Source: Cephalotrichum gorgonifer
Lineage: Eukaryota; Ascomycota; Sordariomycetes; Microascales; Microascaceae
Assembly (NCBI GenBank): GCA_900312665.1
Contig: ONZQ02000009.1
Span: 1,102,744-1,166,743, forward strand
Length of the DNA stretch: 64,000 nt
Reading direction: 5' to 3'
The notes beneath the pieces are model-generated. The model was not told where the DNA came from and did not search any database. It saw only the letters and a program-made list of their open reading frames with translations. Made by a program: the position numbers and the translations under genes. How positions within the stretch are numbered: the first letter of the stretch is position 1; each line of letters starts with the position of its first letter. Positions 42,737 through 54,990 of the stretch are shown piece by piece.

Positions 42737-45700
42737 ACCTTCGGAACGAGGATAGTTTTAGTGTTCGTGTCGGCTCTGGAGAGGAAGCGTGGGTTTTTGT
42801 GACGGGGGAGGAGAGACGGGGAAGGGGATTGAGGTGAGGTGAGGACTCTCAGTTTTAGGGGGATTTCAATGTTGGTTCTTTGCTGCCCAACGAGTGCACT
42901 CGTATGTTTTGTTTTATGCGTAGCAGGAGCGAATGGTTTTGCTCTGGCAGAAAATATCAAACGTGCATGCACTAGTTGCATACCCTTGCTGGTATTACAC
43001 CTGTCGAGCCCTGGCAGTCCTGTACGAGAAGTTCATTGCCCTGGCACAAGAAATCCCATAACGCTGCCTGCCCGCACCACATTATAACAATACTAGATAG
43101 TACAGAGCCTGGGATTATACAATTGGTGTAGCTGTCGGGTCAAGCAAGTGGTAGTAGGCCTACAATAACACGAGGACGTCCGTCTCTCATGTACCGACCT
43201 AATACTTGTATTGACCAACTTTGTCAAGGGTCAGCACGGGTAGTAAGGGGACGACCGTATTAGATCGGGCAATGCTGCTTGGTGCTGGGGACCCTAGCAG
43301 GTGCTAATCTCACGGGCAGCTAATGTTGGTAGAACAAGGAACCGGACCAGGGGGAGGATGATGGCCTCCTTGTAGATAAGGCGGAATGGGTTATTAGACG
43401 ATGCATGTAGGGTGTTTGGTTCTCGCCCTAGGACATGTCCGATTTATGGGGCCAAACTATCCTACAGAGGAATTTACAATTCTACAGAGAAAAACTGGAT
43501 CGGCATGACACAACTTCTCCTCCGGATGGTTTATGAAAGGGAGGAGGAGGCGGGTTTTGTAAGTGGAAATGAAAAAAAAATCTTAAAAGCCTGGATGAGG
43601 ACAGCTCAGCTGGAACCGGATCGTTCGAGTTTTAAGTGCGTACTTGTCGAACCCATAGTTTCACTGCGCCAGGGTCTGTCTGGGTTCACAAGAACAAGAG
43701 CTCAAGACGTCCGACGAAACGGGGTCAAAGAAGGGGTCAAACAAGCCCACCCGGCATACTTGTACTCGTCTGCAATACCCGCAAAACAAAACTTATGCGA
43801 GTGAGATTGGGGAATACGAAAGAGACGTCGTCCTGCAGGTCTAGAGTGTAGGCTGTTCACTTGCCGCCCGTGTAACACTCATCGTCAACCTTTCGACGTC
43901 TCATTTTCTCTCCCGGGCCACTCACGCACTCTCTGACATTTGAGTACATGGCCAAATTTCCATGTTTGAGGATTCGTGCATGGCCCTGCACTACAACACA
44001 CCCACTGCTTGCCTATATCAACCTCGACAGGATGTAAAAGCTCCTTCCGTCTCTGTTTTACATATTAAATATTAAGCCGAAGGGAAAAAAATGCCGCCGA
44101 GAGATAAATGATAAACAAAAAGCGGGCGCCGCAGTCTTGAGCCGCATTTATTGTTTCGTCGCTCTACGGCCGGTCGCTGAAACAACCATGGAACCCTGGG
44201 ACACGGCGAAGGGCAGATAGGGAGCATGGAGACAATGGGAAAGCTACATATTGATATGTACGACCTAGCAAGAAGCTGCCATCCACCCCCCCTCATCCGC
44301 CTCCGCCCCTCCCCCTTTCCTCCCCCTTCCCCCCTTTTCCGCTAATCTTCATATGCACGCGAGAGAAAATGAGCTTCGGATGCAGCACGGACAGGCACAG
44401 AACGAAGCTAGATACGGCCGGTCAGAGTAGTGGATTGGGGGGCATGGACCATGGAGGGTCATCGGATCCGAACCGGGGGACCCGCACTTGAACTAGCTCT
44501 GTTTTCTCCTCCATATCCCCGCTCTCTCCTCACCCAGTGATCCAGGATCCCAGATCCCAGGTCGAGCTAAGAAAAGAGAGGTCGTCCCTCGCAGATCATC
44601 GACCTTCCGGATCTGTCGGCGGAGGAGGGAAACCTGCTCAAGTGCCGACATCCGACACCCACACCTTTTACAAATCCCCGTTAGATCCATTCTTGGGGTT
44701 TCGGCTAACCGCAGCCGTCAAACACCCAAAGGGGCTCAAAGTTCCGATGCCAATTGTCCATCTAAAGGTACGAATATAGGAGTGAGCATTTTCGAACCAG
44801 AGAAAACTAAAAGGTAAGGGGAAATGGAAAGGGGGGCGCGGGGCGTGATGAAAGGAGAGAGCTCCACACCGGGGAAGGAAGCGGCATACACTGGCACATG
44901 CCGCTAATCTCTCCTGGCTCTAAAGTCTCACATGCAGGTCGCTCAATCCACGCGGCCCTTCCCCGGAGGAGGGTGCTTGCTTGCTGCTTGCTCCTCAATG
45001 CTTCTGCGAACAACGAGTAACGAGTAAAACGGGTATATTACTTTGCATGTACGAGTAACCCGGGAGGCAGGCAAAGTTGGATGGAGATGTAGAAATGAGA
45101 GGAAACGGCCCACCATCCCTCCCACAGAGACAGAGCCTGCCTGTCTTATTCGCCCGCTGGCCACATAAGTCAAGCAGCACTCCCCCCTCAAGTCTCAGGC
45201 AGGACCCTCATTCCCTTTCCACCCCCTCCCCTTTTCCCCTGGGGAGCCGTGTTACAGGAAATGGGCGGATACGGCAGGGCGCACCCGTACATCTGGAGGG
45301 GGGGAGATGGAGAGGGGGGGGGGGGGTAGGCTTCACTTGGAGTGGAGAGGGTACATAGCGCCGCCGAGAGCCGATAGGTGGCTGTGGCAGGGGCTGAACG
45401 ACAAGAAGCGGACAGCTCTGCGAGCTAAGACACAACGGCAAACGAGCCGGAGCCACTACTCCGACGTGTTGGGCACACCAAGGACCAAGGAATAGAACGC
45501 GAGGGGGCCTAGACCCTCATCGTGAACCCACCACCCCCTTGAACAGCTGGAGTATTAGTGCCCGCGTGAAATGCGGGCGACTCCAAACTCGACCTAGGGT
45601 GGGTTTTCCCCCAAACCCCCGATCCGATATGGAGCTGGGACACTCTCTCAGCAGCATCTCGGCCTTTCCCTATTCCTGGCATTAGTTTCCTATCTAGCGT

Positions 45701-45862
45701 CCTCCGCTCCACGGCAAACCAAGCGGCCGCCAGAGACGCTAACCCGTATCTAATTCCATGGGTATTTCTTGGTATTCTTGGTATCATCTCCGGGTAACAA
45801 AGGTAGGGGGAAGGGGGGAAAGGGCATATCGATATTTCGCCACTCCCCGTTAGCTCTTTTTC

Positions 45863-45889
45863 TTTTTTTTTTTTTTTTTTTTTTTTTTT
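45863..45889. repeat. T homopolymer, 27 bases
   Basis: Twenty-seven T in a row, preceded by a TCTTTTTC tract. It could be an A-tail relic of a minus-strand retroposon, but no element is recognisable beside it, so a simple slippage tract is more likely. Confidence 0.9.
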
Positions 45890-48800
45890 CAATTCTTGCC
45901 CCGCCCCGTAGCCCGTAGCCCGTAGCCCGTAGTCCCGTAACTCCTGTTCCTAATCGGGGGTGAAAGTGATGCATGGAGGGTAACGGGACTAGCGCCAGAT
46001 ATGTGCATGCACGAGGCATTCCCAATCGGCGATTGGGCGATTAGCTTCGTTCATCCTCGGCGGGCGCGCCCCACTTTTATCTGGCCAAGTCCCGGAGACA
46101 AGCCACAGCACAGGCCAAGGAGCTTGGGCCATTTGGGGGGGGATCCATTCACCCACTTGACGCTAAAATCGTCCTTCCTCCCCCCTCACACCTTTCCTTC
46201 CCTCTGTCCTACACTCCCGCACACCCCCTTCTCTCTTTCGCCCTCTCAACTCTCGCTTAACTAATAAATGACATGAGTTGGAAAGTAAAACAGCGCCTTG
46301 CACGTAAACTCACATAAGCGAAGTTTGTGTGAGAAGCGGGATAGCGGATGGTGGAGGGGGGGATAAACGCAACCACATACACATCGCACAGAGTATGCCG
46401 TGCGTCCCTCCGCTTAGCAAGGATCACCCTGCCTTGTGAGTGTGCAAGCTAAAAGTACGAGTGAGCCAATGTGGGGGGGTGGGTATTTTCGGTGAAGACC
46501 ATGGAGCAGGTCAAGTGCGGGTTGTATTGTAGCTGTCACTCACTGCCCCTTCCCCTCCTCTTCCCCCGAAAGAGCAGCACAGCAGCTAAAGAGGAAATCA
46601 AATGGGGGCGAAGGTGCTTTGCCTCAACTCGTTACTCGCCAACGCTCGCAGAAAAGAGGTGGGATTGATATAAGTTGCTGGGCACTATATGCGGTGGCAC
46701 GCCCCACCGAATGACTTTATGTTATGGTTGCTATCTTCCCACCTTGCACCATTATGCACTACTCGTAGGAGTATGTACACCCCCTCTGCGGCAATGATAA
46801 TGAAAACGAAATACAAGAGAAGAGACGGAGGTGTTTTTTTTGGTACGACCCGTGGTTCCCGAGGGATCCCCTTCGGTTAGCCGCCTCCGTTGCTACCGAC
46901 GGAGGAATCCGGCACCCTACACAGGGAGGAGGAAATAATGTACTTTCAAATTCCCGTTCCCTCGATCCTCGGAGCTCATGGGGAGGAGGGGGGAGGGGCA
47001 ATCACGGCCGAGACCTCTCCGAAATCTCTCGTAGTCTTATCCCTCTTACGCCTCTACTCGTCACCCCCGTACTCTCCTTACCTAACACCTCTGCTCGTCA
47101 CCTATACTCTTCTTACCTAACACCTCGACTACTCGTCACTCGTACGGTTATGATTACGTTGGCGTCATCTTGTCTCACATGGGGGGAAAGCGTATTCCTT
47201 TGGCCCTTCCGGGTGTTTCTGGTGTCTGCGGCGCTAGACCTCCAATTTGTCTCACACTAACCGAAGCCATGTACACATTAGTACGGCGCCCCCCCAGGAC
47301 TGGGAACCGCGGATGGGATTTTCGAATCCCAGCTCCCGTGTTTACTCAGCATAGTAGAATTGTAGCAAATAGGTCTGTATCCTTTCTTCCGGGTACCATC
47401 TCCAAGCCTACACTTGCTACGAGCAGTTAGTTCATCCCTCCCTGGACGACCTCGCATTTTCATCTGATGTCTCGAAACAAACAAGAACCGGTGTGGTCGC
47501 CGGCGGCTTAAAACACCTCCTACTACTCGCCCACACCACTACGAGTACACACGGACCGCAGATCCCCAGAGCTGTTAGTTTAGTCCCGGACCCCTGACCT
47601 AATTATCTCACCATCCCGTCCATGCTTCTCCATTCTCTTCTCTCTCTTTTTATAATATATCATAAACCTTAACACCTGAGCAGAGGCGAGGCAAGGCAAG
47701 GCAAACCAGCCAAACACAACATCCCCCACCCGCTCCCCCCCCTTTCCCCTCTCCTTTCACCTCCCCCCCACGGGTCTTGGCCAAGCCCACATGTCTCGGG
47801 GTCCTTACATACCCGCCTGCACGCCTTTCACCAAAAAAAGAAGCCAAAACCCCTATCCCCCACCTTTAGCGCCAACCCTAATCGCCCCCGAAGGACCCCA
47901 AAAAAAAGTGGGAAGAAGCGCGGATATGCTTTACGCTAGTCTCTCTATCTCTCTCTTCGGCCTCTCGCTCGCGCTCTCGCTCTCCCGGTCCCACAGCTCC
48001 CTCGGCTCACCCCATCATCTTCCCTCGGGTGTAGGTACTGTAGGTGCGGAAAAAGAAGGTGAACTCTATTTCCGTTTCACATGGGCCAAAAGAAAAGATA
48101 CAAAGTACTTTGTGAAATAGTATCCCGCGCTCGACACCTCACCTCACCTGACCTGTCTTCCATCCCCCCACACGCCCCATACCAAACAAGCGGTGCGTAA
48201 GGCGCTTGTAGCGTGGGCCTGGAGAACCGGGGGGGCAGGTGAGTTTGGAACTACGGAAAACCGCAGAAAACTTCAGAAAGGCGTTCCAGCAAACATGTCA
48301 GAACCCGCCCGCCGGTGGGGATCATGTGTGCCTCGTGGCGGCGGCGGCAGCACCAAGAGCACGTTGTAGAACTTCGTAGTTAGATGGGCAGGTATAATGT
48401 AAATGGTACGGAGTACAAGTACACCGATCGGTCCCGCACTCTCGCCGGACTTTGTAACAGAAACTTGGCGGCAAGGAAAGAACATGCCCGTGCGACCTCG
48501 CAGGATGGCCCGCAGCGCCTGTCTCACTTGCATGTGCAGGGATTGATTGGCCCGGTCGTGGTATTAGCTCATCTGGTCTCCAATCCACGAGCAGCTTTCC
48601 CTAGAGCTATCTGTCTTTTTTCTCGCAAGACGCGGCGGAGGCGGGCCAGCGCAATTGCTCTATCTACTACCCTCTCTGTTGGAGCTAAGAGCAATAACAA
48701 TGCCACAGAGCGGTATCTGCGGGCGCAGAATCGAGGGGTTATCATTTATGGAGAGGGCTCTCGCGTCGTCCTCCTTGGGAACGGAGATCGTAACAGTACA

Positions 48801-51800
48801 CAAGTACACGAACGCGAACCTTTTCTTCTTCTGATCTCATTGGGCCCCCATTCAAACATGTCTTAGTTTCCGGCCTTCACTAAGTGGCGGACCCCCGGCA
48901 CCGGTATTGATTACGAGAGAAATCTTGTGCTGTGTGCTGTGGCTACAGTGTGGCTACGTCCCAAGCTTTCATTTCTCGTTAGCTTGCGCCCCCCCTAGAG
49001 GAGGAATAAGATGACAAAACCTTCAAGTTGGTGTTTCCATGTGACGATCGCTGGTATTTTTACCACTTCTATGGATTTTAGCTCGTGATAGAGGTGGTAA
49101 GTGGCGTAACATATCTGCTCTCATTACACAAGTCTTTGAAATTTTGCCCGCCTTTTCTGTTTACATGTACAAGTAAAAACTATAAACCGTACGAGAGGAA
49201 CATCGTACGTGTGGCACTTGGGCCTAAGGCAGGCCCGGCATGCCACGGGACCGCCACCCGGTACGCTTGACGGAATCCGGCAAAACGTTTTGGTTTACGT
49301 CGTGCACGGCGTATGGGAGGTGGGAAGGAGGGGGGGGGGACGGTACAAACTGCGGGTACTCGCGGCACATGTCATGGAAATGGCGATAGTGTTTTCTGGT
49401 CGAGGGAAAGTGGGAGGGTGGGTTAGTGGGCTACCATGGACGAGGAAGGGAAAAGGCGGGTGGACTTTGCATTCGCCATGCTTATCATTTTCTTCGAACT
49501 AGAAGCAATCTGCAGGCTGGGGTAGGGCAGATAATACCAACGGCGCCCGCAACCCTCGCCCTTGGTTGTATGGCTCGTATCGTCCAGGAACGGGAGGGGA
49601 GCGGGGGACTGACAAGTTTCCAACGTCATTCTAATGCAGAGTCCAATGCCAATCAAGATATACAGGATACCGGGCGACGGAGTTGACGATCGTTGTCTTT
49701 GGGGCCTGTGGCAAGGAGGAAGATGGCAAATATCCACCAGGGCCGATGAAGATCGACATGGAGACGGGAGAGAGAAACAGGTCGAGGTTGCAGATGAAGG
49801 TTGATGTAATCCTCTCGGGGAGGTGCCGTGGCCGCGGTCGTGAGGGGAGAGGTAGTCGACTGGGGTCCCTCGTCTTGTCCCGTCCTGGCACTCCTTGTAC
49901 CTTCCTTGCATTTGCCCCGCTGGTATCTCCTTGGCTCTCTCTGCTCTCTCCACTCTCACGATTCCCGATCCAGGCAAAGCGGCAGACCGAAAAGCGGGGA
50001 GGGTTCCCGGTGAATGTGAGATCGAAAGCGAATCGACGAATCGAGTTTCGCCCACCTAACACATACGTACCCCCCCCCCCCCCTTTTTCTTCTCCTCTCC
50101 CCGAGCTCTCTTCTAGCTACTCCCCCTTCTCCGTCACTGCAAAGTTAAAGTGGCAGTCCCCATATTTACGAGCAAATATCGGGAATGGCAACGGACAAGG
50201 AGAAACAGATGAATCAGAATCAGCTCTTCACTGATTTTTCCCTCTCTCTCCAATCGTCTTTACCAAATCCCGTTTTTTAAGCCAACTTGGCGCACTAATT
50301 GTTTGCATCGAGGCCAAGAACGGGCAAACTCGAATTTTATATCTTGTACTTCCCCACCCCGGCCGTCCGCTTTCATCATCCGTAGTCTCACTTGGCACTT
50401 TCCCACTCTCCAGTCACCCAGTGGGCGCGTTATTCTTATGGGGGGAACGAGCCTTGCCCGTTATGGACTTCTGGGGGTGTGAGTGGACATTTCTCGATCT
50501 TGAGACCGGGATTGGCGTCCATATTTACTGGTTGGTTATGTTTGTCTCTGTATTCCGGATCGCAAACGCACTGTGAGCTTACGAGTACGATTGAGTGGCC
50601 CCTCCCCCCCGTGGATGAAGGAAAGCTGCCCCAGTGGTGCCAGCCGGTAAACCGGCGAGCTCTAGTCTGGTAGCATGGTGGGTCTATTGGAATTTAGTGG
50701 GTACCTCCCCTCCCCGCTCCTCTACCCCCCCCCCTTCCCCAGCTCAGTGCTTGAGGGGACAGGGGCACTATGCATTAGAGCGGGGCCTTGGGGGACGTGC
50801 CATCACAAGCGGATCGGTCACAATAATCCGCACCCCCTGAGCTCCCCGGAATGGCTCCTTCGTATCTACCTACGTATCTACGTCTGTGTATCTGTATCTA
50901 TTGTACGATAACCGCCCGTATCGCAAATTCGTTTCTCCGTTCTCCATTGGAAACTCCTCCAATAATCCGACCCCAGTCAATCTAGTCCGCGGGCGTATCG
51001 GTATCTTGGTTCGCTGAAGTTCCCTCTCGAACATTCACGAGGAGATTGGTTGGAAGCTCGGTTGCAAGGTGGGGGCGTGGCCCAGCGATTACCTCGGGCG
51101 AAGCTCGCGCATTTGGCTTCCCGCTACTGTTGTAAATGGCGACAACAGGCCTAAATTAGTGGGGGGTATGGCGTAGGATGGCGAGCTCATCCACCATGGA
51201 AGGGGGGGGAGGGCTGAACTCTCTTTTTGGCCCTCTCCAAACGTCCCCAGGGTCGTGGGGGGGTATCCTACTTTGGCCGCGTGTGGCGGGGGAGGGTCAA
51301 TTATTAGAGAACTGGTTTGTCATTTACCAACTAGTTGCCCTACAGCTGCAAAACTACTACTCTTACGTGCACATGCTACAAAGCCTGTGTTTTGCCTGAG
51401 GAGGCGAAAGGAAGTGTGAGGACGTGACTATGTGAGTCGGGGGGCGGCACTCTCTGGCGGCACTAGAGCCGAGTGGCAGACGCACGGCAGCCACAGTAAT
51501 ACTGTACGAGTGGTGTGCTGCCGTCCAGGGGGGCGATCCCGCTCCAATCCAGTTGACACTTTTCACTTCATTGGAAGCAGACTGGAGCTTGGTGGCTGTG
51601 TGGAGCATCTATGAGGGGGAGCAGAGGAAGGGACATCCGCGGGAAGGGGGGAGGGGAGAGGGGAGAGGGGAAGAAGGGAAGCTACGACTCTGCGTCTCGG
51701 TTAGGCCACTCGCACGGCCCCATGCACACACCCCCCCCCCTTCGCTCCTGCCATCTACGAGTACAATGTATAGTGGGTGAGGTACGGCCATTTAGCTTCC

Positions 51801-53399
51801 TCAGGCCCTGGAGGGCAACTAAACCTTTTGCTTCTGGCGGCTCGCCCTTTTACCATTGGACATCGCAGACGCAGACGCAGACGCGAGGTTTGATGAGAGT
51901 GCCGTGTCGCCACACTGTGCCTCCCCCTTGTCCGACCCTCTATGCAGTAGACGGCCCTTGGCGGCTGCACGGAGGAGAGGGGGAAAGAAGGGGACTGCAG
52001 CTGTTGTGGGTAACTCACACATGCTGTCTACGCTGCTTTTCATGCTGTCGACTGAAAGTAGCTCTTAACGAGCTTGCCTTAGAGGAAAACTAGTCCCATC
52101 TTTTTTTTTCTCCGCTTGAAAGGGGGGGAGAGGGGAATGAAAAAGGGGAGGGGGTCCGTAATGGTTTCTGTTCGGGACATTTCCTCCTGTGTCTCTCGAT
52201 CTCTTCCCGCCTGTCCGTGTTCTCTTTTTTCCCACCTTTGCCTCCGCTTGTCTTGTTAGTGCGGTCTCGCGTTTGCTCGGTCCTACTTGTACACCCTCTC
52301 TTTGGTGGCTTTCTCCCTAAGTGGGCTCGGCCCCAAAGATGGGAAAGATGAGACTAGTGGGTTCCGGAACTAAGGATCTTAATATATTTGCGTACCCGGT
52401 CGGTCGTTGAGCCCCGTAGTCCAGCTCCCAAAGCTACGAGTAATCCCCGTTACGAGTACTCCAATCCTGCGTTTTGTCCGGGGGTGTGCCCGGCCCCGCC
52501 CTGACCTGGACCTGTACAGGAAATCCTGGACGCGGTACCCATATGGAGCTTGGAGGAGGGGGAAAATGGCCCCGCTATTATTTCCAAGTACGAGAGTCGT
52601 ATGGTCATGAAATCGTCATTTTGGGCGGGCAGCAGCCCGGACGTTCGATTCTTATAAGTACAAATGTGAGGCGTCGCCAGTTTTCCCCCCCGATCCAAAA
52701 CGTACCTACCTATGTGCATGCTACAAATGACACACGGTCGCTCTTTACCTTTCTACCACCCCCCGATTGAAGCTAATTATCAATCTTCCTTTTCTTCCTC
52801 TTCTTCCTCCATCCTCCTCTTCCTCCTCCCCTACACGGAACAGCACAAGCTTAGCTTTGGCTGTAGGTAGTATACACGCCTGCTCCTGCCTTTCTTGGAT
52901 CTAGGTCAAGGTCACTCTTGCCACAACGACCTCTCTCTGCTTCGCCTTGCTTCACCTTTCCCCTCTCCTCTTATCAAGCTTCAAAGTTCAACCCAGTCCG
53001 ACATTCTCCCCTCCTTTGGGGGATCACTCGATCTCACTCTCACTGAGGAATACCGTACCTCCTCTACCTCAACTCACGCCCCCCCTTCTCACCCCCTCCA
53101 TAGCCACTATCGCCCCATCCACTTCGATCTAGTCCCCCACCGAGCGAGCCGAAGTAGCACTACCGCCACCACCAAAAGCCAAGTGACTAGCCAAACTTAA
53201 CTTTAAAGAAAAGTTAGCCCCAGTGTCTCGAGCATACGACAGGAGGGGCAATTCGACAGGAAAGAGGCGACTTAACTCCACTCTAATATACCTTGGGCGC
53301 CTGCCTATATCTTCAACCCGCCTCCCGCCTCCCCGCTCACCCGACCTACTCCCCAGAGGTTACATGACTACTCCTTTCTCAACAAATTTCGGACCGACC

Positions 53400-54795
53400 A
53401 TGGAAACCAATATCTATTACGACAGGCGCGATAAGGTCGACGTGAGTACAATCCGCAGTCATTCTCGCCCTTGTCATCATCTTCCCAGGTCGTCCTTGGA
53501 CTCTTGATCGCCATTCCGATCTTGAGCTTCTATCGGGTGTTTACTCGATTGGGCATTCGTCGCCTGCTAGTAGCTTGCGGCTGCAGGGTGCAAGTGTCCG
53601 CTGTTCCCTTCCAACAGAGAAGAAGAAAGAAACATACCTCTGCATCGTTCGAGTCGACTTACTCGTGCTCGTCTCCAACTCTCCGAAATATCTGGCTAAC
53701 ATGAAACTTCCCCCCTTCAAGCAGACTCCGGATCTATCCCCCCTAGCACCTATCGATGGGTTTCTCCCCCGCAACACTATGGACGAGTCCGCCTATTTCA
53801 CCAACCCAAGCGGTGGCTACTCAACGCTACAAGGCGATGGCTACACACTAGCCGCTCGGGGAGTGGACCAACGGGATCCATCGGTTAACTTCACGCTCGA
53901 CTTCCTCCCGACGGGCGATACTATGCCCCGTGCCTTCCCAGGCGCGAGCTTAGATCCCTCGGTGACCACAGCTACTACTACGACCAGTCCGGGGGATCCT
54001 ACGGCCGCGTTCTGCGACATGGACCCATCTCGGGCATTGTACAACTCCCGAGACAGCTCCGAGGATTGTCTCAACGGCAACACGCACGGACATGGCTCAG
54101 GTCCGTTCGATGCCTCGTATAGCTTCCTACCATCCCCCCCGGACGCGGATGAGGGGGCTACCAATACGTCCGCCATGACCCCCGCAATCTCACCCAGACA
54201 ACAGGTCGCACCCTCGTTTGGTGCGGACGGGACGGCGGAGGATATGGCGGCGATCAATAAGCAGCGCATTGACAGGAAGAAACGCAGACGGCACTCCACG
54301 CCGGTTGTCTCGACGAGCGCCAACGACAGCAGCATGCAGGGGATGGATGTGGATGAGAAGCGGCGCTCGACGACCCAGCTGCGCACGGCGTCTAGGGCCC
54401 CGAAGCGGTACAGCCAGTCGACGGCACGCAAGCCGGCAGAGACGCCGGAGGAAGTCAAGGCGCGGGCGGCGCACAACCAGGTCGAACAGCAGTACCGTAA
54501 GAGGTTGAATGCGCAGTTCGAGAGGCTGCTGTCGGTGCTGCCGCAGCCTGACTATGACGAGGAGGGTATGGACGAGGAGGGCGGAGGTGAAGGAAGTGGT
54601 AGGGCCGGGATGGAGAAGAGGATCAGCAAGGCGGAGGTGCTTGATCTTGCGAGACGGCGAATCAAGCTATTGGAGAGGGAGAAGGCGAATCTGGAGAGGC
54701 AGAATGAGGAGATGCTTGAGAACGAGAGGAGGGTTCAGGAGGAGTGGACCAGGAGGCTGGGGGGCCCGATGCCGACCGTCAAGATCGAGAGGTAG
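53400..54795 (+). CDS. Basic helix-loop-helix transcription factor
   Basis: Preferred model: exons 53400-53441 (METNIYYDRRDKVD) and 53725-54795, 370 residues, across a 283-nt phase-0 intron with donor GTGAGT, branch GCTAAC and acceptor AAGCAG. The simpler model starts at ATG 53701 (MKLPPFKQ) with no intron (364 residues), but that ATG then lies between the branch site and the pyrimidine tract of the proposed intron. The N-terminal 200 residues are Ser/Thr/Pro-rich, likely activation or regulatory sequence. A basic KKRRR cluster lies near 198. The bHLH region begins near 261 (RAAHNQVEQQYRKRLN, with the E-box-type basic residues), continues through FERLLSVLP, an acidic Gly-rich loop, and helix 2 (EKRISKAEVLDLARRRIKLL) near 311, then a short coiled coil. 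It should bind E-box DNA as a dimer. The fungal bHLH group with this sequence is poorly characterised. The TAG is followed by an unusual in-frame repeat. Confidence 0.85.
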
Positions 54796-54990
54796 GGTTC
54801 GTCAGATGGGGATCCCCTGAGCTCCCGGGACGAGGATCCCTTTAGCTCCCTGAATGAGGACCCCTCGAGCTACCTGGATGGGGATCCGTTCAACTTTCTG
54901 GATAGGGATCCCTTGGGCCTCCTAGGTTCAAAGCCATTCCCAGGATTCCCAGACAGTGATTCAAAACGAGAAAAAAACCAAGGAGACTGA
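54796..54990 (+). other. In-frame open extension after the bHLH stop, with a 24-bp coding-like repeat
   Basis: Reading on in the bHLH frame after the TAG at 54793-54795 gives 64 sense codons and then TGA at 54988. Codons 4-43 are five exact 24-bp units (54805, 54829, 54853, 54877 and 54901) encoding DGDPLSSR, DEDPFSSL, NEDPSSYL, DGDPFNFL and DRDPLGLL. Length is conserved without indels, and many changes are conservative. The pattern is what a translated octapeptide repeat would leave. A short in-phase splice (54792-54845, GTAGGG...TTTAG) could bypass the TAG but would be only 54 nt. Readthrough or a recent nonsense change are alternatives. Confidence 0.6.

Larger units (their letters stand above)
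41974..53399. other. Very long intergenic region with an assembly gap, no gene supported
   Basis: About 11.4 kb with no convincing gene. Frames reach about 210 codons but overlap on opposite strands and show no domain, signal peptide or intron logic. Visible features are a GA/GC alternating stretch near 42258-42295, the gap at 42638-42736, a T homopolymer at 45863-45889, and many C/T-, G- or C-homopolymeric tracts. Repeated TACTCGTA/TACGGAGTA-type motifs occur near 45015, 46756, 47115, 48405, 51750 and 52435-52460. A C/T-rich segment from about 52760 probably leads the bHLH gene. A gene hidden by the gap or a non-coding RNA cannot be excluded. Confidence 0.5.
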
